From Apoda limacodes (lineage: Eukaryota > Arthropoda > Insecta > Lepidoptera > Limacodidae): a stretch of DNA of 64,000 nucleotides. Both the position numbers and the translations under genes were made by a program. The notes under the pieces are model-generated. The model did no database searches and was not told where the DNA came from. It saw only the letters and a list, made by a program, of their open reading frames with translations. The number at the start of each line of letters is the position of its first letter. Positions within the stretch are counted from its first letter, which is position 1. The stretch covers positions 3,710,803 to 3,774,802 of the forward strand of contig OX291550.1 in the NCBI GenBank assembly GCA_946406115.1, given 5' to 3'. Of the stretch, positions 49,881 to 60,640 are shown in pieces.

Positions 49881-52800
49881 ATAACGTCGCTTTGTAGTTG
49901 CAGTGTGACTGTCTATACGTATAACGCTTCGCAGATAATATTTAGCATAGTAGCATTAAATTATTCTTATTTAAATGTCTTATCTGCCTGTAAATGTTAT
50001 GTATTTGACTGTTTATTGATTGATTTCTATGTATATTGTTACCAAGCTTACTGTGAGTCAATATCAAAAAAGATAGTGTTGTCACACAATAATAAGTATT
50101 TTCTTGTTGACAGTTATAATTACTTACATTTACAGGACTGGTATAGCAATGTTATTATATTATCAATTACTATTCAGTTATTGCAAGGGGCCTTTAAAAG
50201 CATGATTATGTTTAATAGAATAAGTGAGAATATATATCACTAGTAAAAATAGATTAAAAGTTAGTTTACTGAACCCGGGCTCGTTAGGGAATAGGCATGA
50301 TGAATTTGTAGTTGCAATGAAACGTCACTCAGCTGATATAATTGCTATTAATGAATCGTGGTTAAAGAAAGGAGAAGAAGGTAGGGCACCTGTGGTCCCA
50401 GGTTATCGTCTTCGTCATATTCCTAGATCACCGGAAGTGCGGGCCCGTGGTGGGGGAGTCGGGTTTTATCTTCGTCATGGTATAAATGCGCGCACTTGCA
50501 CTTGGCCTAAGGCTCCTGCGTCCGTTGAACAAATGTGGATACGCGTGACAGTTAACAGTAACAAACTAGCGATAGGTACAGCTTACCGTCCACCGTGGTT
50601 GGAGGTAGATATATTTATAGATGCATTAACAAACACTCTAAGTACCTTAGCTGACTATGACTATATTATATTGATCGGAGATTTTAACATCAATTGTTTA
50701 CATGAGTCCAGCCTTAATTATAAGAAACTACGAAATTTCTTAAATGTATTTCAGCTGACGCAGCACGTTCGCCAACCAACCCATTTTACTGCAAACAGTG
50801 AAACATTAATATATATAATATGTACTGATGCTCCAGTAAAAGACATTTACGTTGATCACATCCATGAGCTGAGTAACCATGCCTTTATTACCTGTACTTT
50901 AAATATAAAGAAAAATAAATTTGTTCCTAAAATCATAACTTATCGACCTATAAAAGATATTACTTTGGAAGACTTCAATAGGGACTTAAATCGAATAAAA
51001 TGGGATGAAATTAAACATCTTAATAACGTGAATGATATGGTTGCCACATTTAATAAATACGTCTTAACATTATTTGATAAGCATGCGCCACTGAAATCTG
51101 TTTGCATTAAAGCCAAAATGTATCCATGGATTACACCAACTATAAAATTAATAATGAGATTAAGAGATGCAGCGTACCGCAGACAGCGAAAAACTAAATT
51201 AAATACACACAAGGAATATTACAAGGAACTTAAACGTACTGTTAACTCTGCGATATTTAATGAAAAGCGTGCTTACTTTAACCAAAATATTAATGAAAAC
51301 ATCAAAAACCCATCTAAAATGTGGAAAACCCTGAAAAAGACAGTAAATTTCAAAAATAAACATGTTGAGTTACCAGTGCACTTAAAAGATTCAGAAATCA
51401 TAAATTCACAATTTCTTGCATTACCCACTGAAAAAGATATAAGCATTTCTGACTTAACTTTCTTTGAATTCCGTCGATATAATACGCAAAAATTTCTGTT
51501 GGAGCCTGTCAGCGAATCTGTGGTTGCAAAAATTATACTTGGTTTTAAATCTAATGCTAAGGGATCAGACAATATCTCTTTAGATATGATTTACATGACA
51601 GTACCGCAAACCTTGGATATCATAACTTTTTTGGTTAATTTCTCAATAAAAACCAATACTTTCCCGGATCTTTGGAAAATTGGACTAGTCAAACCAATCC
51701 CAAAAAAGGATAATGCTGTTGAAATTAAAGACCTTAGACCTATTACTATTCCCTCTTGTATGTCAAAAATTTTAGAGAAAGTTGTTAGTATTCAACTCAC
51801 TAAGTACGTTGAATCAAATAATATATTACCAGTAAAACAATCAGGTTTTAGACAGGGCTATAGCACAACTACTGCCTTGATAGACGTAGTAGATGATATG
51901 CTTTCAGCTCAGGATATCGGAAATGGTTCTATTTTGGCTTTACTAGATTTTTCCAGAGCATTTGATTGCATAAATAGAACTTTATTGTTGTCAAAGCTTT
52001 CTTTTTTTGGAATGGAGGCGTCAACAGTTAAATGGTTCCACAGCTATTTGAGTGACAGATTTCAGTTTGTCGAGCTTTGTGGATCAGATGGATCAATTGA
52101 GAGGTCAACATTACGTTCAGTGCAGAGAGGAGTTCCCCAGGGATCTATTCTTGGGCCTCTTTTATTTATAATTTATAGTGCCGATTTCACAAAATGTATA
52201 ACTAACAGTAAATATCACATGTATGCCTATGATATACAGTTATACATTTCTTTCAAAGCACAAGACACTGAAACAGCTGTCAGCAAGCTTAATGATGATC
52301 TGATCCGTATTGTCAAATGGTCCTCGTCCAAATCATTAGTGCTTAATCCCGAAAAGTCAAAGTACTTGATTTGCGGGTCTAAAGCACAAGTACAAAACAT
52401 TGAAAAACACAAATTTGCCATAAATATCACAAATATACCAATAGAAAAAGTAAGTGAAGCTCGTAATTTGGGCATTTTAATAGATAGTAACCTAAGATTT
52501 GAAGATCACGTTAGTGAAACTACAAGGAATTGTTTTTATAGGTTGAAAGTCTTATACAGATTGAGGAGCTTTTTAAGTGTAGAACTTCGTGTTCGGCTGT
52601 GCGAGGCAATCGTTTTGTCTAAATTTAATTATGCAGACGCAGTTTACGGGGAACGCCTTCTTGCACGTTCGAATAGAATGGTTCAACGTGTACAAAATGC
52701 TTGTGCTCGTTTTTGCTTAGATATTCCATTTCGTTCGCATGTCACACCTTACCTAAATCAGTCGAGGATATTAAAGATGAATGCTCGTAGACAGCTTCAT

Positions 52801-53507
52801 CTAGCTGCTTTAATCTTTGGCTTAACGAAATCACAAAAGCCCTCGTACTTATACGAGAAACTGAAGTGGTCACGCGATCGACATGGTTATCCGACTAGAG
52901 CTTCCTCTTATCTTATTCAATGTCCTCGTACTCACACAGCTGCATTTCGAGGTAGTTTTAAGTTTGCGGCTTCTAGGTGCTGGAACGACTTACCACCGCC
53001 ATTTCACAATATACAAAGTCTAAGCAACTTTAAAAAGAAACTTACAGACTATTTATTTAATTTACAAAAGGAAACGTAAACTGTATTATACGGAATCCAA
53101 AATAAATATATATATATATATAATTTATAATATATACTAGGAAGTAAGTACAGCTATTATTAAATAATATTTATATCGTATTTTCTCTATATCAATCTAT
53201 GTAATCCATATTTAAGTTAAATTAATTTCATTAGTACATTAATATTTAGTGTTAAGATACCTATTACGAATCACCTGTTGCGTTTTTATCTTCGTCCGTG
53301 CATTACTAACCGGGTACCTGAAAACCAGCGCTGTGATTTCTCACAGCATATGCTGAGCGGAAACCGATTTGACGTCACACTGCAACACTAAGGTACCTAT
53401 ACTAGTTTTATATTATGTGTTCGCATTTTGTTAATAAGGTGTTGTTTTGTGACTCAAATAAATTTTATTCTATTCTATTCTATTCTATTCTATTCTATTC
53501 TATTCTA
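49881..53507 (+). mobile_element. CR1-like LINE, near full length, inserted in LINE family B
   Basis: About 3.6 kb: a 340-bp leader, one long frame (50224-53079), a 3' UTR and a tail of about eight TTCTA units (53462-53506). A short-repeat tail in place of poly(A) is usual in CR1-group LINEs. It lies in the opposite orientation inside LINE family B; the host text resumes on both sides. ORF1 is not seen, so the element is 5'-truncated or lacks it. No clear target duplication. Confidence 0.85.
50224..53079 (+). CDS. LINE endonuclease-reverse transcriptase, open frame with altered catalytic residues
   Basis: 951 codons without a stop. Residues 10-230: AP endonuclease with LLNPGSL, AINESWL, GTAYRPPW, LIGDFNIN and, at 217-219, SNH where the family has SDH. 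Residues 440-720: reverse transcriptase with LVKPIPKKD, LRPITIPSCMSKILE, LLDFSRAFD (motif A), RGVPQGSILGPLLF (motif B) and at 667-670 YAYD where YADD is required (GAT to TAT at 52228). C-terminal region to LTDYLFN. No ATG precedes KVSLLNPGSL in frame; a TAA lies directly before GTG at 50224, so the true start is lost or upstream in another frame. Both changes should abolish activity. Confidence 0.88.
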   Translation: MRIYITSKNRLKVSLLNPGSLGNRHDEFVVAMKRHSADIIAINESWLKKGEEGRAPVVPGYRLRHIPRSPEVRARGGGVGFYLRHGINARTCTWPKAPASVEQMWIRVTVNSNKLAIGTAYRPPWLEVDIFIDALTNTLSTLADYDYIILIGDFNINCLHESSLNYKKLRNFLNVFQLTQHVRQPTHFTANSETLIYIICTDAPVKDIYVDHIHELSNHAFITCTLNIKKNKFVPKIITYRPIKDITLEDFNRDLNRIKWDEIKHLNNVNDMVATFNKYVLTLFDKHAPLKSVCIKAKMYPWITPTIKLIMRLRDAAYRRQRKTKLNTHKEYYKELKRTVNSAIFNEKRAYFNQNINENIKNPSKMWKTLKKTVNFKNKHVELPVHLKDSEIINSQFLALPTEKDISISDLTFFEFRRYNTQKFLLEPVSESVVAKIILGFKSNAKGSDNISLDMIYMTVPQTLDIITFLVNFSIKTNTFPDLWKIGLVKPIPKKDNAVEIKDLRPITIPSCMSKILEKVVSIQLTKYVESNNILPVKQSGFRQGYSTTTALIDVVDDMLSAQDIGNGSILALLDFSRAFDCINRTLLLSKLSFFGMEASTVKWFHSYLSDRFQFVELCGSDGSIERSTLRSVQRGVPQGSILGPLLFIIYSADFTKCITNSKYHMYAYDIQLYISFKAQDTETAVSKLNDDLIRIVKWSSSKSLVLNPEKSKYLICGSKAQVQNIEKHKFAINITNIPIEKVSEARNLGILIDSNLRFEDHVSETTRNCFYRLKVLYRLRSFLSVELRVRLCEAIVLSKFNYADAVYGERLLARSNRMVQRVQNACARFCLDIPFRSHVTPYLNQSRILKMNARRQLHLAALIFGLTKSQKPSYLYEKLKWSRDRHGYPTRASSYLIQCPRTHTAAFRGSFKFAASRCWNDLPPPFHNIQSLSNFKKKLTDYLFNLQKET

Positions 53508-54370
53508 CTGGCACTACAAAATCTAATAAAAGCTTAACCATAGCACGACTAACGTCATCGCAACCTACCGTATTTGTTTTGATTGACTTAACAATTGCAC
53601 GAATCTCGTCCTCAGAAACTGGAGTAAATGAGAATGTATCATTGACTATATCACTCATAGCAGAAATTTGAGAGATAGTTGTAGATTTCATGGTACTGGA
53701 CAGTAATGATGTTGTGGAGAAATGTGCATTAAGATCGTTTAGGGTAAATTTAGAAGTGGCAAAATCAACGGCTGGTTTGCCCATTCCAAGTGTTTTTAAG
53801 AATTTCCAGGCATCAGCAGCTGAAGCGTTGAGTACATTTTTATGAATATATTGGCGTTTAGCTGCTCTTACCACCTGATTACAACGGTTACGTGCAATTT
53901 TAAAGATACCCAGTTTTCTTCACAGCGATTCTTTTTAAACCTTAGAAATAGGTCACAAAGCTGTAAGTCGCAGCGGTATAAACTAGATATATAAATTCTA
54001 ATAATAAAAGAAATTCTCTATTTTCGTGCTCCACACTTACAATATAAAACTGTTTTATTTTACAAGATGACATACGAATTCACAAAGCCGTATGGACTAA
54101 GTCCTTTGTCTACCAAGATATTGCCAAATAAAACAATATTAATATAAGTCATTATTTTAAAGAAATATTAAATTGAGTTGATTATTTAATAAAAAAAAGG
54201 TTTTTATTATATACTCTGTAGTGTTAACCGCAATTCTTTTTACGCATTATTTGCATATTTTTATAATCCGGACAAATATATAGGTATATAGGACAAATAA
54301 ATATAAAGCTGTAAGTCGCATGGCCTAGTAAATGTCTGGACACTCATCATATTTGATATGGTACATACAT
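53508..54370 (-). pseudogene. LINE family B, upstream part
   Basis: Minus strand: CDLQLCDLFLRFKKNRCEEN (interrupted at 53973-54304), then RAAKRQYIHKNVLNASAADA, WKFLKTLGMGKP, LNDLNAHFSTTS, FTPVSEDEIRAIVKSIKTNT and VGCDDVSRAMVKLLLDFVVP. This is the endonuclease-RT linker and the 'K....G.DG......K' opening of RT. It ends at the younger LINE and continues at 49880 downward. Confidence 0.75.
53957..54320. mobile_element. 332-bp AT-rich insertion between 16-bp direct repeats
   Basis: AAAGCTGTAAGTCGCA occurs at 53957-53972 and 54305-54320. Removing one copy plus 53973-54304 rejoins the minus-strand frame of LINE family B without a shift. The insert has no coding frame, no poly(A) tail and no pol III boxes that I can see. 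A 16-bp target duplication points to target-primed insertion of a LINE-mobilised RNA. Confidence 0.8.
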
Positions 54371-55049
54371 TTCTCTCCCTAATAATACCCACCCTAAAAT
54401 ATACAAACCTAGAAAATTTTGTTTTAAATATGGATTGTCAGCAATTAAACATGACAAAAATAAAAGTAATAGAATTTTTATTTGTTTATGACTAACGTAC
54501 TAGATTGCACTTGAATGCCTACTTGGATCAGATCGATACATACGAGTATCATCCGCCATTTCTTGTCACGGAACCCTTTCATAAATCAGTGCCCCACATG
54601 GTGCGTCAAACAATGTATAGGTACTCGTACTACAAAGCTAATCACAATAAAATTAACAAACATTTGAAAGTCTAACAGGAATCAGCTTTTTGAAGAATTA
54701 CCGTCAGAGTTTGCCGTAACATTATTTTACGTGGTTCTTTCTATACGCCACGATAACAAAATACGTTCCTTATAAACAGAAATTTAAATCTACACATATA
54801 CATTTACATTTTTTTGTTTAATAATAAAAATCTGGCCAAAACCAATCTGATTATGAAATTTTTTCCTTATATAGATCTAGATTCAGAAAATCTCTAAACT
54901 TTGCTACGTAAGATACATCAGAAACATAAAGACAAATGTACTTGAAAATTTAATTTTGTTCTGAAGTTACATCTCGAACCTTAAAAAAATACCAGTATCC
55001 GAAACACAATGGTGTATATAAAAACGAAACAGTGAGAACTCTACAATAT
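54371..55049. other. Intergenic AT-rich stretch
   Basis: Nothing recognised. Confidence 0.45.
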
Positions 55050-55375
55050 ATCTGTGGATTATTTTCTAATGTTTTCCAATCCGCGTTTGCACCATCGTCG
55101 GCTGACGCTATTAACGAATGCAACATTGATGGTAGCAGTTCCTCATTAGACATCAATCTATCAAATATTACTATATCTCTGTTCTAAAAGCACTGCGTAA
55201 TCTAGATTTAAATAAAGTTTCGGGACCTGAAGGTATCCCGCCAATGGTTCTCAAAAACACAGCTGACGTCTTATGTATACCTATCACTAAACCACTTAAA
55301 CTATTTTTTTTAATATATTTTTGGCATGAAAGGCGTAAAATTTCTGGTATAAAATGTTTTTACCCAAAGTAGGCG
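55050..55375 (+). pseudogene. LINE reverse transcriptase fragment
   Basis: Plus strand: GLFSNVFQSAFAPSSADAIN then, after a stop and shift, LRNLDLNKVSGPEGIPPMVL and KNTADVLCIPI. This is the pre-RT and first RT motif ('L..L...K..GPDGIPP..LK') of jockey/CR1-group LINEs. Both ends are truncated. Opposite in orientation to most LINE copies in the window. Confidence 0.7.
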
Positions 55376-56659
55376 AGCTAGACAATCCAAAATAATCTAC
55401 AATTTACACCATTAGTATAGCCTGGCGCAGATGAAACGAGAGTTTTACCTCAATTGCACCCATGGTGACCACATCAAAGCTTATGAATTGGTTATATAGT
55501 TTTAAAACTTCATATTATATTTTAATTGTTTATAATTTTAATAATAATATAACACAATTGTATTTTATTTTCAGGATGATTTTTAGAAACAATATTATGT
55601 CACTATGCTATGTGAAAGCTCCTTGCTATGTGAGATTCATATAAGAGATTAAAAAACCATATAAATAAAATCATCGGTGAGCGACTCCGCCTTGCACTTT
55701 GCCGTTCTTTTCACATTAACAAAGCCTGCTCATTATTTTGCAGACACAAACTAAATGTTACTTAAAATCTAGATTTCTTTATATAATCTACATAAGTGAG
55801 TCCTTAAAGTGAGTGCCCGGGTACTTTCGAGACCGAAAGCTCTGTATAAATCTGATTGCAAAATGCCTAGCATTCACATGTTATATCCTGATCCATTTGA
55901 ATTGAATTGATAAAGGCACCCGAGCCATTTTCACCATTCCACCGACAAAGGCATGGTCTATAGCCGCTGCATTGCCGAGGGAAGAATATAAAGATTTTCG
56001 TCGTTCACCCATTGTCACAAATCGAAAGCTGACTTTTATGTTAACGTTCTGCAGATGTCGTGAATTGGTTGATGCGGTTATAAAAAATGAAAATTGATTC
56101 TTTTGAAAAACTTATTGAAACATTAGATTTATCATAACTAGATTAACGAATAGACAAACTCCGTAGCAAAATAGGAAAAATGGAGCCCTTATGGGTACTG
56201 TGCTTACGGTGAGTGTTCATTGTCTGTATATATATACGTATACATGTTTTTATATGCAATGCCAAATGCTATAGATTTGGAACTTACCACATTTGTAGAA
56301 TTTGCTAACCCACATGCATTTAACTGAGATAAGAAAAATATAAAAATGGAAATAAATTGTCGTTTCTCGAATCTGAAACCGAAATATAAAGTTACGGCGG
56401 CATATGAACGGACTTCGTTAATAGTACGTTCCAAAACTAATTTTATAATAATTGTATGACACAAAATTACAATTAGGCATACATCATAGTACACTCTATT
56501 ACATAGTATACATTATTACATAGTACACACTATTAGAATAGGAATAGACACTCAAATACTAAAACTAAAAAAAAAGTAATAAACTTAAAGTAGAAAGAAG
56601 GAAAAGAATTTAACAATTAACTACTATACTTTATTTATATACTTCTATAATTCAAGTAT
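55376..56659. other. Intergenic AT-rich stretch
   Basis: Nothing recognised. The short repeat 'acatagtacacactatta/acatagtatacattatta' at about 56495-56535 is simple. Confidence 0.45.
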
Positions 56660-56765
56660 ATCCATACTAATATCCTAAATGCAAGTCTGTATGCCAATCG
56701 GTTACCTCTTTACGCATAAACCGCTGAACTGATTAAGATGACATTATAGCATGGAGATAGTTTTG
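56660..56765 (+). mobile_element. 5' fragment of a Helitron-like element
   Basis: 'ccatactaatatcctaaatg', then 'ataaaccgctgaactgat' match the beginning of the lepidopteran Helitron family of 24666-25008. It breaks off where the jockey 3' end begins at about 56785, so the LINE probably inserted into it. Confidence 0.45.
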
Positions 56766-56930
56766 TTTTTTTTCTGTTCTGTCAATGCAGTTGGCTGTTG
56801 CAGCCATAACTGCTTCACCGGGCTTTTTTGGGGCGAGACTCTGAAGGAGCCTCAGCCCATGTAGCGCCCAACGCTCAAGGGGGGAGCCTCGGCTTGGGTT
56901 GTCGCTCACGGGGGCGTCCCTTCGACCCGT

Positions 56931-57737
56931 TTAGTTCCCCGTTACGCGGGTGCGGTTGCGATTGAGTGGGGGCGAGAAGCGCCCCGGCACTCTTTGATAC
57001 CTTGTGTATCCGTTTGGGCGCCGAAGAACTCGGGGACGTCGGCGTCGTGTTTGCAGGGAGGCCCTATTGGGGGAGGTCGTTGAGACTAATCTCGCTACCC
57101 GGATAGCGAGATCGTCATCTGGGGCCGTTAGTACGTGCCGAGGCCGCCTAACTATAGTTTTACGACCATGCCGAGGTCGATCGAAGAAGATAGCGCCCGT
57201 ATGGAGGGGCTTACCTAATACTGGTTGGAAGGCAGTGAAAATATGTTCCGTAATGCGGAGGACTTGATGGATGCATGAGTGTTTGGCACGGAAGCCGAAC
57301 TGCTTGTCTATTAAAATTCCTCTGGAGACTATAGCGTTCCGTAGGCGACCGAGGAGGTGGCGTTCGTAGAGTTTACCAAGGGCCTTTAGTAAACTTATGG
57401 GGCGGTAGGAGGAAAGCTCGGTACGAGCTTTGCCTGGCTTGCAGTTACCTATAACAATTGCATCTTTCCATTGAGAAGGGAAGGTGCAATGTTCGATAGC
57501 AGCGTTGAAAATCGCTACTAGAAGGCAGAGAATGGGAAGAGTGAGGTGCTTGAGGATATCGTTAGAGATACCGTCTGCACCAGGGGCTTTACGGGGGCGT
57601 AGGTCTTTAATTACCTGTTTGACTTCGTCGACAGTGACTGGGGGCGGGGGTCCTGTGGGGGCAGAGTTTTGCGATCCACTTCGCCGTCTACCACAAGCAC
57701 GTGGTCGGGATCGAACGGCTGTGTGCTTAAGGCACAT
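56931..57737 (-). pseudogene. Jockey reverse transcriptase, N-terminal third fused to 3' sequence
   Basis: Minus strand: PPPVTVDEVKQVIKDLRPRK with APGADGI, LLVAIFNAAIEHCTFPSQWK, SYRPISLLKALGKLYER, DKQFGFRAKHSCIHQ and HTGAIFFD, the start of motif A. Right after FFD the sequence jumps (at about 57178) to arginine-rich text without RT motifs; motifs A (second half) to E and YADD are missing. The open frame after the jump is probably 3' UTR read by chance. Confidence 0.8.
57089..57112 (-). other. 9-bp stem-loop in the jockey 3' region
   Basis: ATCTCGCTA / TAGCGAGAT with a six-base loop. The second copy has the same stem less one pair at 62337-62360. A 3' stem-loop shared by copies could be the RT recognition structure. 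Confidence 0.5.
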
Positions 57738-57862
57738 TGGGCTTGGAGGCTAGACGCTAAGCAATCCGATTTTTCGTCGTCATTGAACGCGGGAACGTTG
57801 TTGGGACGAGTTAGCAGAGGGAGAGAGTTGGCGGTGTCTGATTTTAAAGCTCTGGCTTAGTC

Positions 57863-58933
57863 CTAATAAGCTTGGTGAGAAGGGGAAATTTTTTCCATCA
57901 CATCACCGAAACGTTGGGCGCTAAGACCAGCTACAGCGGTTTTTACACGGCGGTGTAAGTCGTTGAAGCGAGCTTTATTTTCGATAGTGGGAGCATCATT
58001 CATTAGCGACCTGATGTGCGGAGGCAGGATTAGGTGGTGATAATCACCAACCGGCACTTGTCTTGAGCACTCGCCAACAGTGGCGGTCAGATGGCTAGTG
58101 AGTGAGTCGATAGCTACGTTGAAGTCGGTGGCGGATGAGATTATATTGGGAACGCGGTCTAGATGTGGCGAGCTGGGATTTTCGAGCAATGGCCCGAATT
58201 TATCCCAGTGCGTCACGGTTCTAGTGTCGGGAGGAGAGTCCGAGAGGGAACCTAATCGGAGGAGGACAGAGCGGTGGTCCGAGTCAAGTTCGTTAAGCAC
58301 CTCTATAGAGCGAAAGCTTAGCCTTACATTCTTTAGAAGTGCTATGTCGAGAACGTCAGGGTTGTTCCGAGTATTGTGGGGAAAGTAAGTGGGCATCATG
58401 GGAGCGATGATGTCAAAGTTTAGTCTATCAACTAAATCGTCAAGGAGTCTGCCTCTCTGTGAAGTTACTGAAGAGTTCCAGCGACGGTGCTTGCAATTTA
58501 GGTCGCCGGCAAGAATGACGGCGTCGCCTAAATTTAAGAGCGACTGAAGGTCGCTCTCCAGCAAGTCTTTTGACGAAGAGAGATAAACCGATGCAATGAT
58601 GATCGGCTGATGGCCGGTCATCGCTATACGGCAGACGGATGCTTCTATATTCGTTAGTGGCGGAGGATCGATAGGGGAGCAATGCAGGTAGCGCCTGTAA
58701 TAGGTGAGAGTGCCTCCGAGATTGGAGGGAGTTCTAACATTACGAACGGTGCGATAGTTCGCGATCGAAGGGGTGAGGACAGCGGGCTTTAGGAACGTTC
58801 CCTGGATGAGGAAGACGTCCGGGTTTTGGGACGAGAGGAATTGCAATAATTCCTCTCTTTGGTTTCGAAGACCGTTGGCGTTAAAGCCTAAGGAGACGGA
58901 CCGGGGTTTTTCGCGCGAGGTTGTGCAATCCAT
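57863..58933 (-). pseudogene. Jockey AP endonuclease domain (start of ORF2)
   Basis: Minus strand, 356 codons open. SLGFNANGLRNQREELLQFL (N of motif I), DVFLIQGTFLKP (the catalytic E of this motif reads Q), RIAMTGHQPIIIASVYLSSS, ILAGDLNCKHRRWNS (D and N), NPDVLDIAL and NELDSDHRSVLLRL (the SDH motif intact). A stop TAG follows QAY at 57863, then TAA two codons later, before the RT. Elements of this type make one ORF2 of about 900 residues, so this is a truncated reading. Confidence 0.82.
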
Positions 58934-60515
58934 TTTGGTTTTTAAGGTTTGGGGGCCATCCTGCGGAGGGCGGCGAAGAACTCGCGATGCTTAGCCTTGA
59001 AGCTGAGCATTTGATTGAGATCGGGGATCTGTACGTATTCGGCGTACACGACCTCAAAGTAGGCTGAGTCGAAAGCCCAAGAAATCTCAGCGAGAACGCT
59101 GAGATGCAGCTGCTCGGCCGTCTGAGCGGCGTTGCGGGCAGCGCGAGAGAGGGGCGCGGGGGGTAACGCGTGTTTGCGCGAGAGGTGCGGGAGCACTTCG
59201 CATAGGCGCTGGACGCGGGATGTCCCGGGACATGAGGGGGGTGGGGTAGGGAATACCCGTAACTGAGACGGGCCCAGGGAGTGCAGACAGAAGTTTGTCT
59301 GTCTCTTAAGACTTGGCCGCGTCGACTAGCGCTGGAGGGCGGCTCCAGGTGTTGACGGCAGGGAGGGGAGCAGGCACGAGCGGGGCCTTTTGGTGGGGGG
59401 CAGACGGGCACGATTTACCCTTTTTGGGTTTACGCGGGTTCTGTTTGGGAGCTTTTGGGCATCCGCGGTAATTTGCAGGGTGGCCTTCGCTCCCACAGAG
59501 TACGCAAGCGACCGGGTCGGATGCGTTATCGCGGTTGCGATTACAGTCCGGAGTGGCGTGATCGCGAAGACATTTCACGCAGCGCGGTCTGTGTGTGCAG
59601 TTGCGTTGTGCGTGGCCATACAGCTGGCATCGGTGGCATTGTCCTGGAGTCGATCGCTTATGCGGAGTCTCGACCCGGATGCCTTTTAGGCTGCAAATAT
59701 CTTTAATGTTAAAGATAGCTTTGCCTTATTTTGTGGGATCTAGTACTACGAGCACCATGTCGTAGCATTCAGATCGGTTACGGCCGTTGTACATACGATG
59801 TACTTTCCTAACTGGGAGGCCTTGGGTGATCAAGTTGTCCTTAACGGTTTCCGCGGAGAATTCCTTAGGGACTCCCCTTATTACGGCCCTGAGAATGCGC
59901 TCATCGGCCAGCGAGTACGTGTGCTACTCGTACCTTTGAGCCGTTAGAAAAGCCGTCAGATTTCGAAAATCTGTTGGCGTTGGGACTTGGACTTTGATGC
60001 CGCGTTCGGCATCGTTGCGGGCGTGCGTATAATTGATACGCTTGGCCTTCATCGCGTTTGCGATGTTTGGCCAGGCCCCTTTGTCTTTGATGACAACAGG
60101 GGGCGGAGTTCTTTCCTTCCGTCCCAAAGGGACAGTCGGCCTGCGAAGAGGTGGCGGCGGGGGTGGTGTCCATGGCGGCTGGCTCAGGGCTGGCCGCCGA
60201 GGTGGACGGGGACGGGGAAGCGCTAGGCGCTTTGAGGCGTTTAGCCTCAGAATCGGAGGGAGGGGGAGAAGGGTCCTGAGCGGATGCCGCCGAAGCCTTT
60301 TTGGACTTGGTGGTCTTCTTCCACTTCTTTCCGTTTTTGGTCCCCAGGCCAACCACTTTGAAGCCTTCGTCGTCCTCATTAAAAGACAACGCCGACTCAG
60401 CGGACATTACAGCTACCGGGGACAGGGGTGCGGTTTCGGAGGTTACGGGGGACGGGGTAGCGAATGACCGAGAAAGGGTCACATCAGCTACCGGAGTGGG
60501 GGGACGGGTTGGCAC
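58934..60515 (-). pseudogene. Jockey ORF1 (gag-like, PRE_C2HC) in several frames
   Basis: Minus strand. From 60515: a proline/serine-rich N-terminus (MPTRPPTPVADVTLSRSFAT), a basic stretch GKKWKKTTKSKKAS, then in a shifted frame PPPVVIKDKGAWPNIANAMK and VQVPTPTDFRNLTAFL (start of the PRE_C2HC domain), later CHRCQLYGHAQRNC-type and KCLRDHATPDCNRN, CVLCGSEGHPANYRGCPKAP zinc knuckles near 59.5 kb. At least three frameshifts. Family role: binds the element RNA. Confidence 0.8.
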
Positions 60516-60640
60516 AGGGGCCCGAAGAGCGCGGCGAGCGAGACGCGGATCGCGAGAGCGGGGGTCGCGGCAGAGAGAGCGCGTGCGGGCAGAGCGAGAG
60601 CGCGAGTGTGAGTCTAGGGGAAGGACATAGGCTACTTAAA

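Larger units (their letters stand above)
56785..60640 (-). mobile_element. Jockey-type LINE with ORF1 and endonuclease, RT core deleted
   Basis: Minus strand, about 3.85 kb. ORF1 with zinc knuckles, then AP endonuclease, RT N-terminal third, a deletion, and a GC-rich 3' UTR ending in 'ttggctgttgcagccataac' reversed. The region is distinctly more GC-rich than its surroundings. A second, 5'-truncated copy of the 3' end is at 62003-62428. Confidence 0.85.

Noticed and set aside
49905..50243. LINE ORF1 upstream of the long frame
   Set aside because: The 112-codon frame is hydrophobic and tyrosine-rich without zinc-finger, RRM or coiled-coil features; it looks like open leader sequence.
53462..53506. 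(TTCTA)n as an independent microsatellite
   Set aside because: It ends exactly where the inserted LINE ends, so it is the element's tail.
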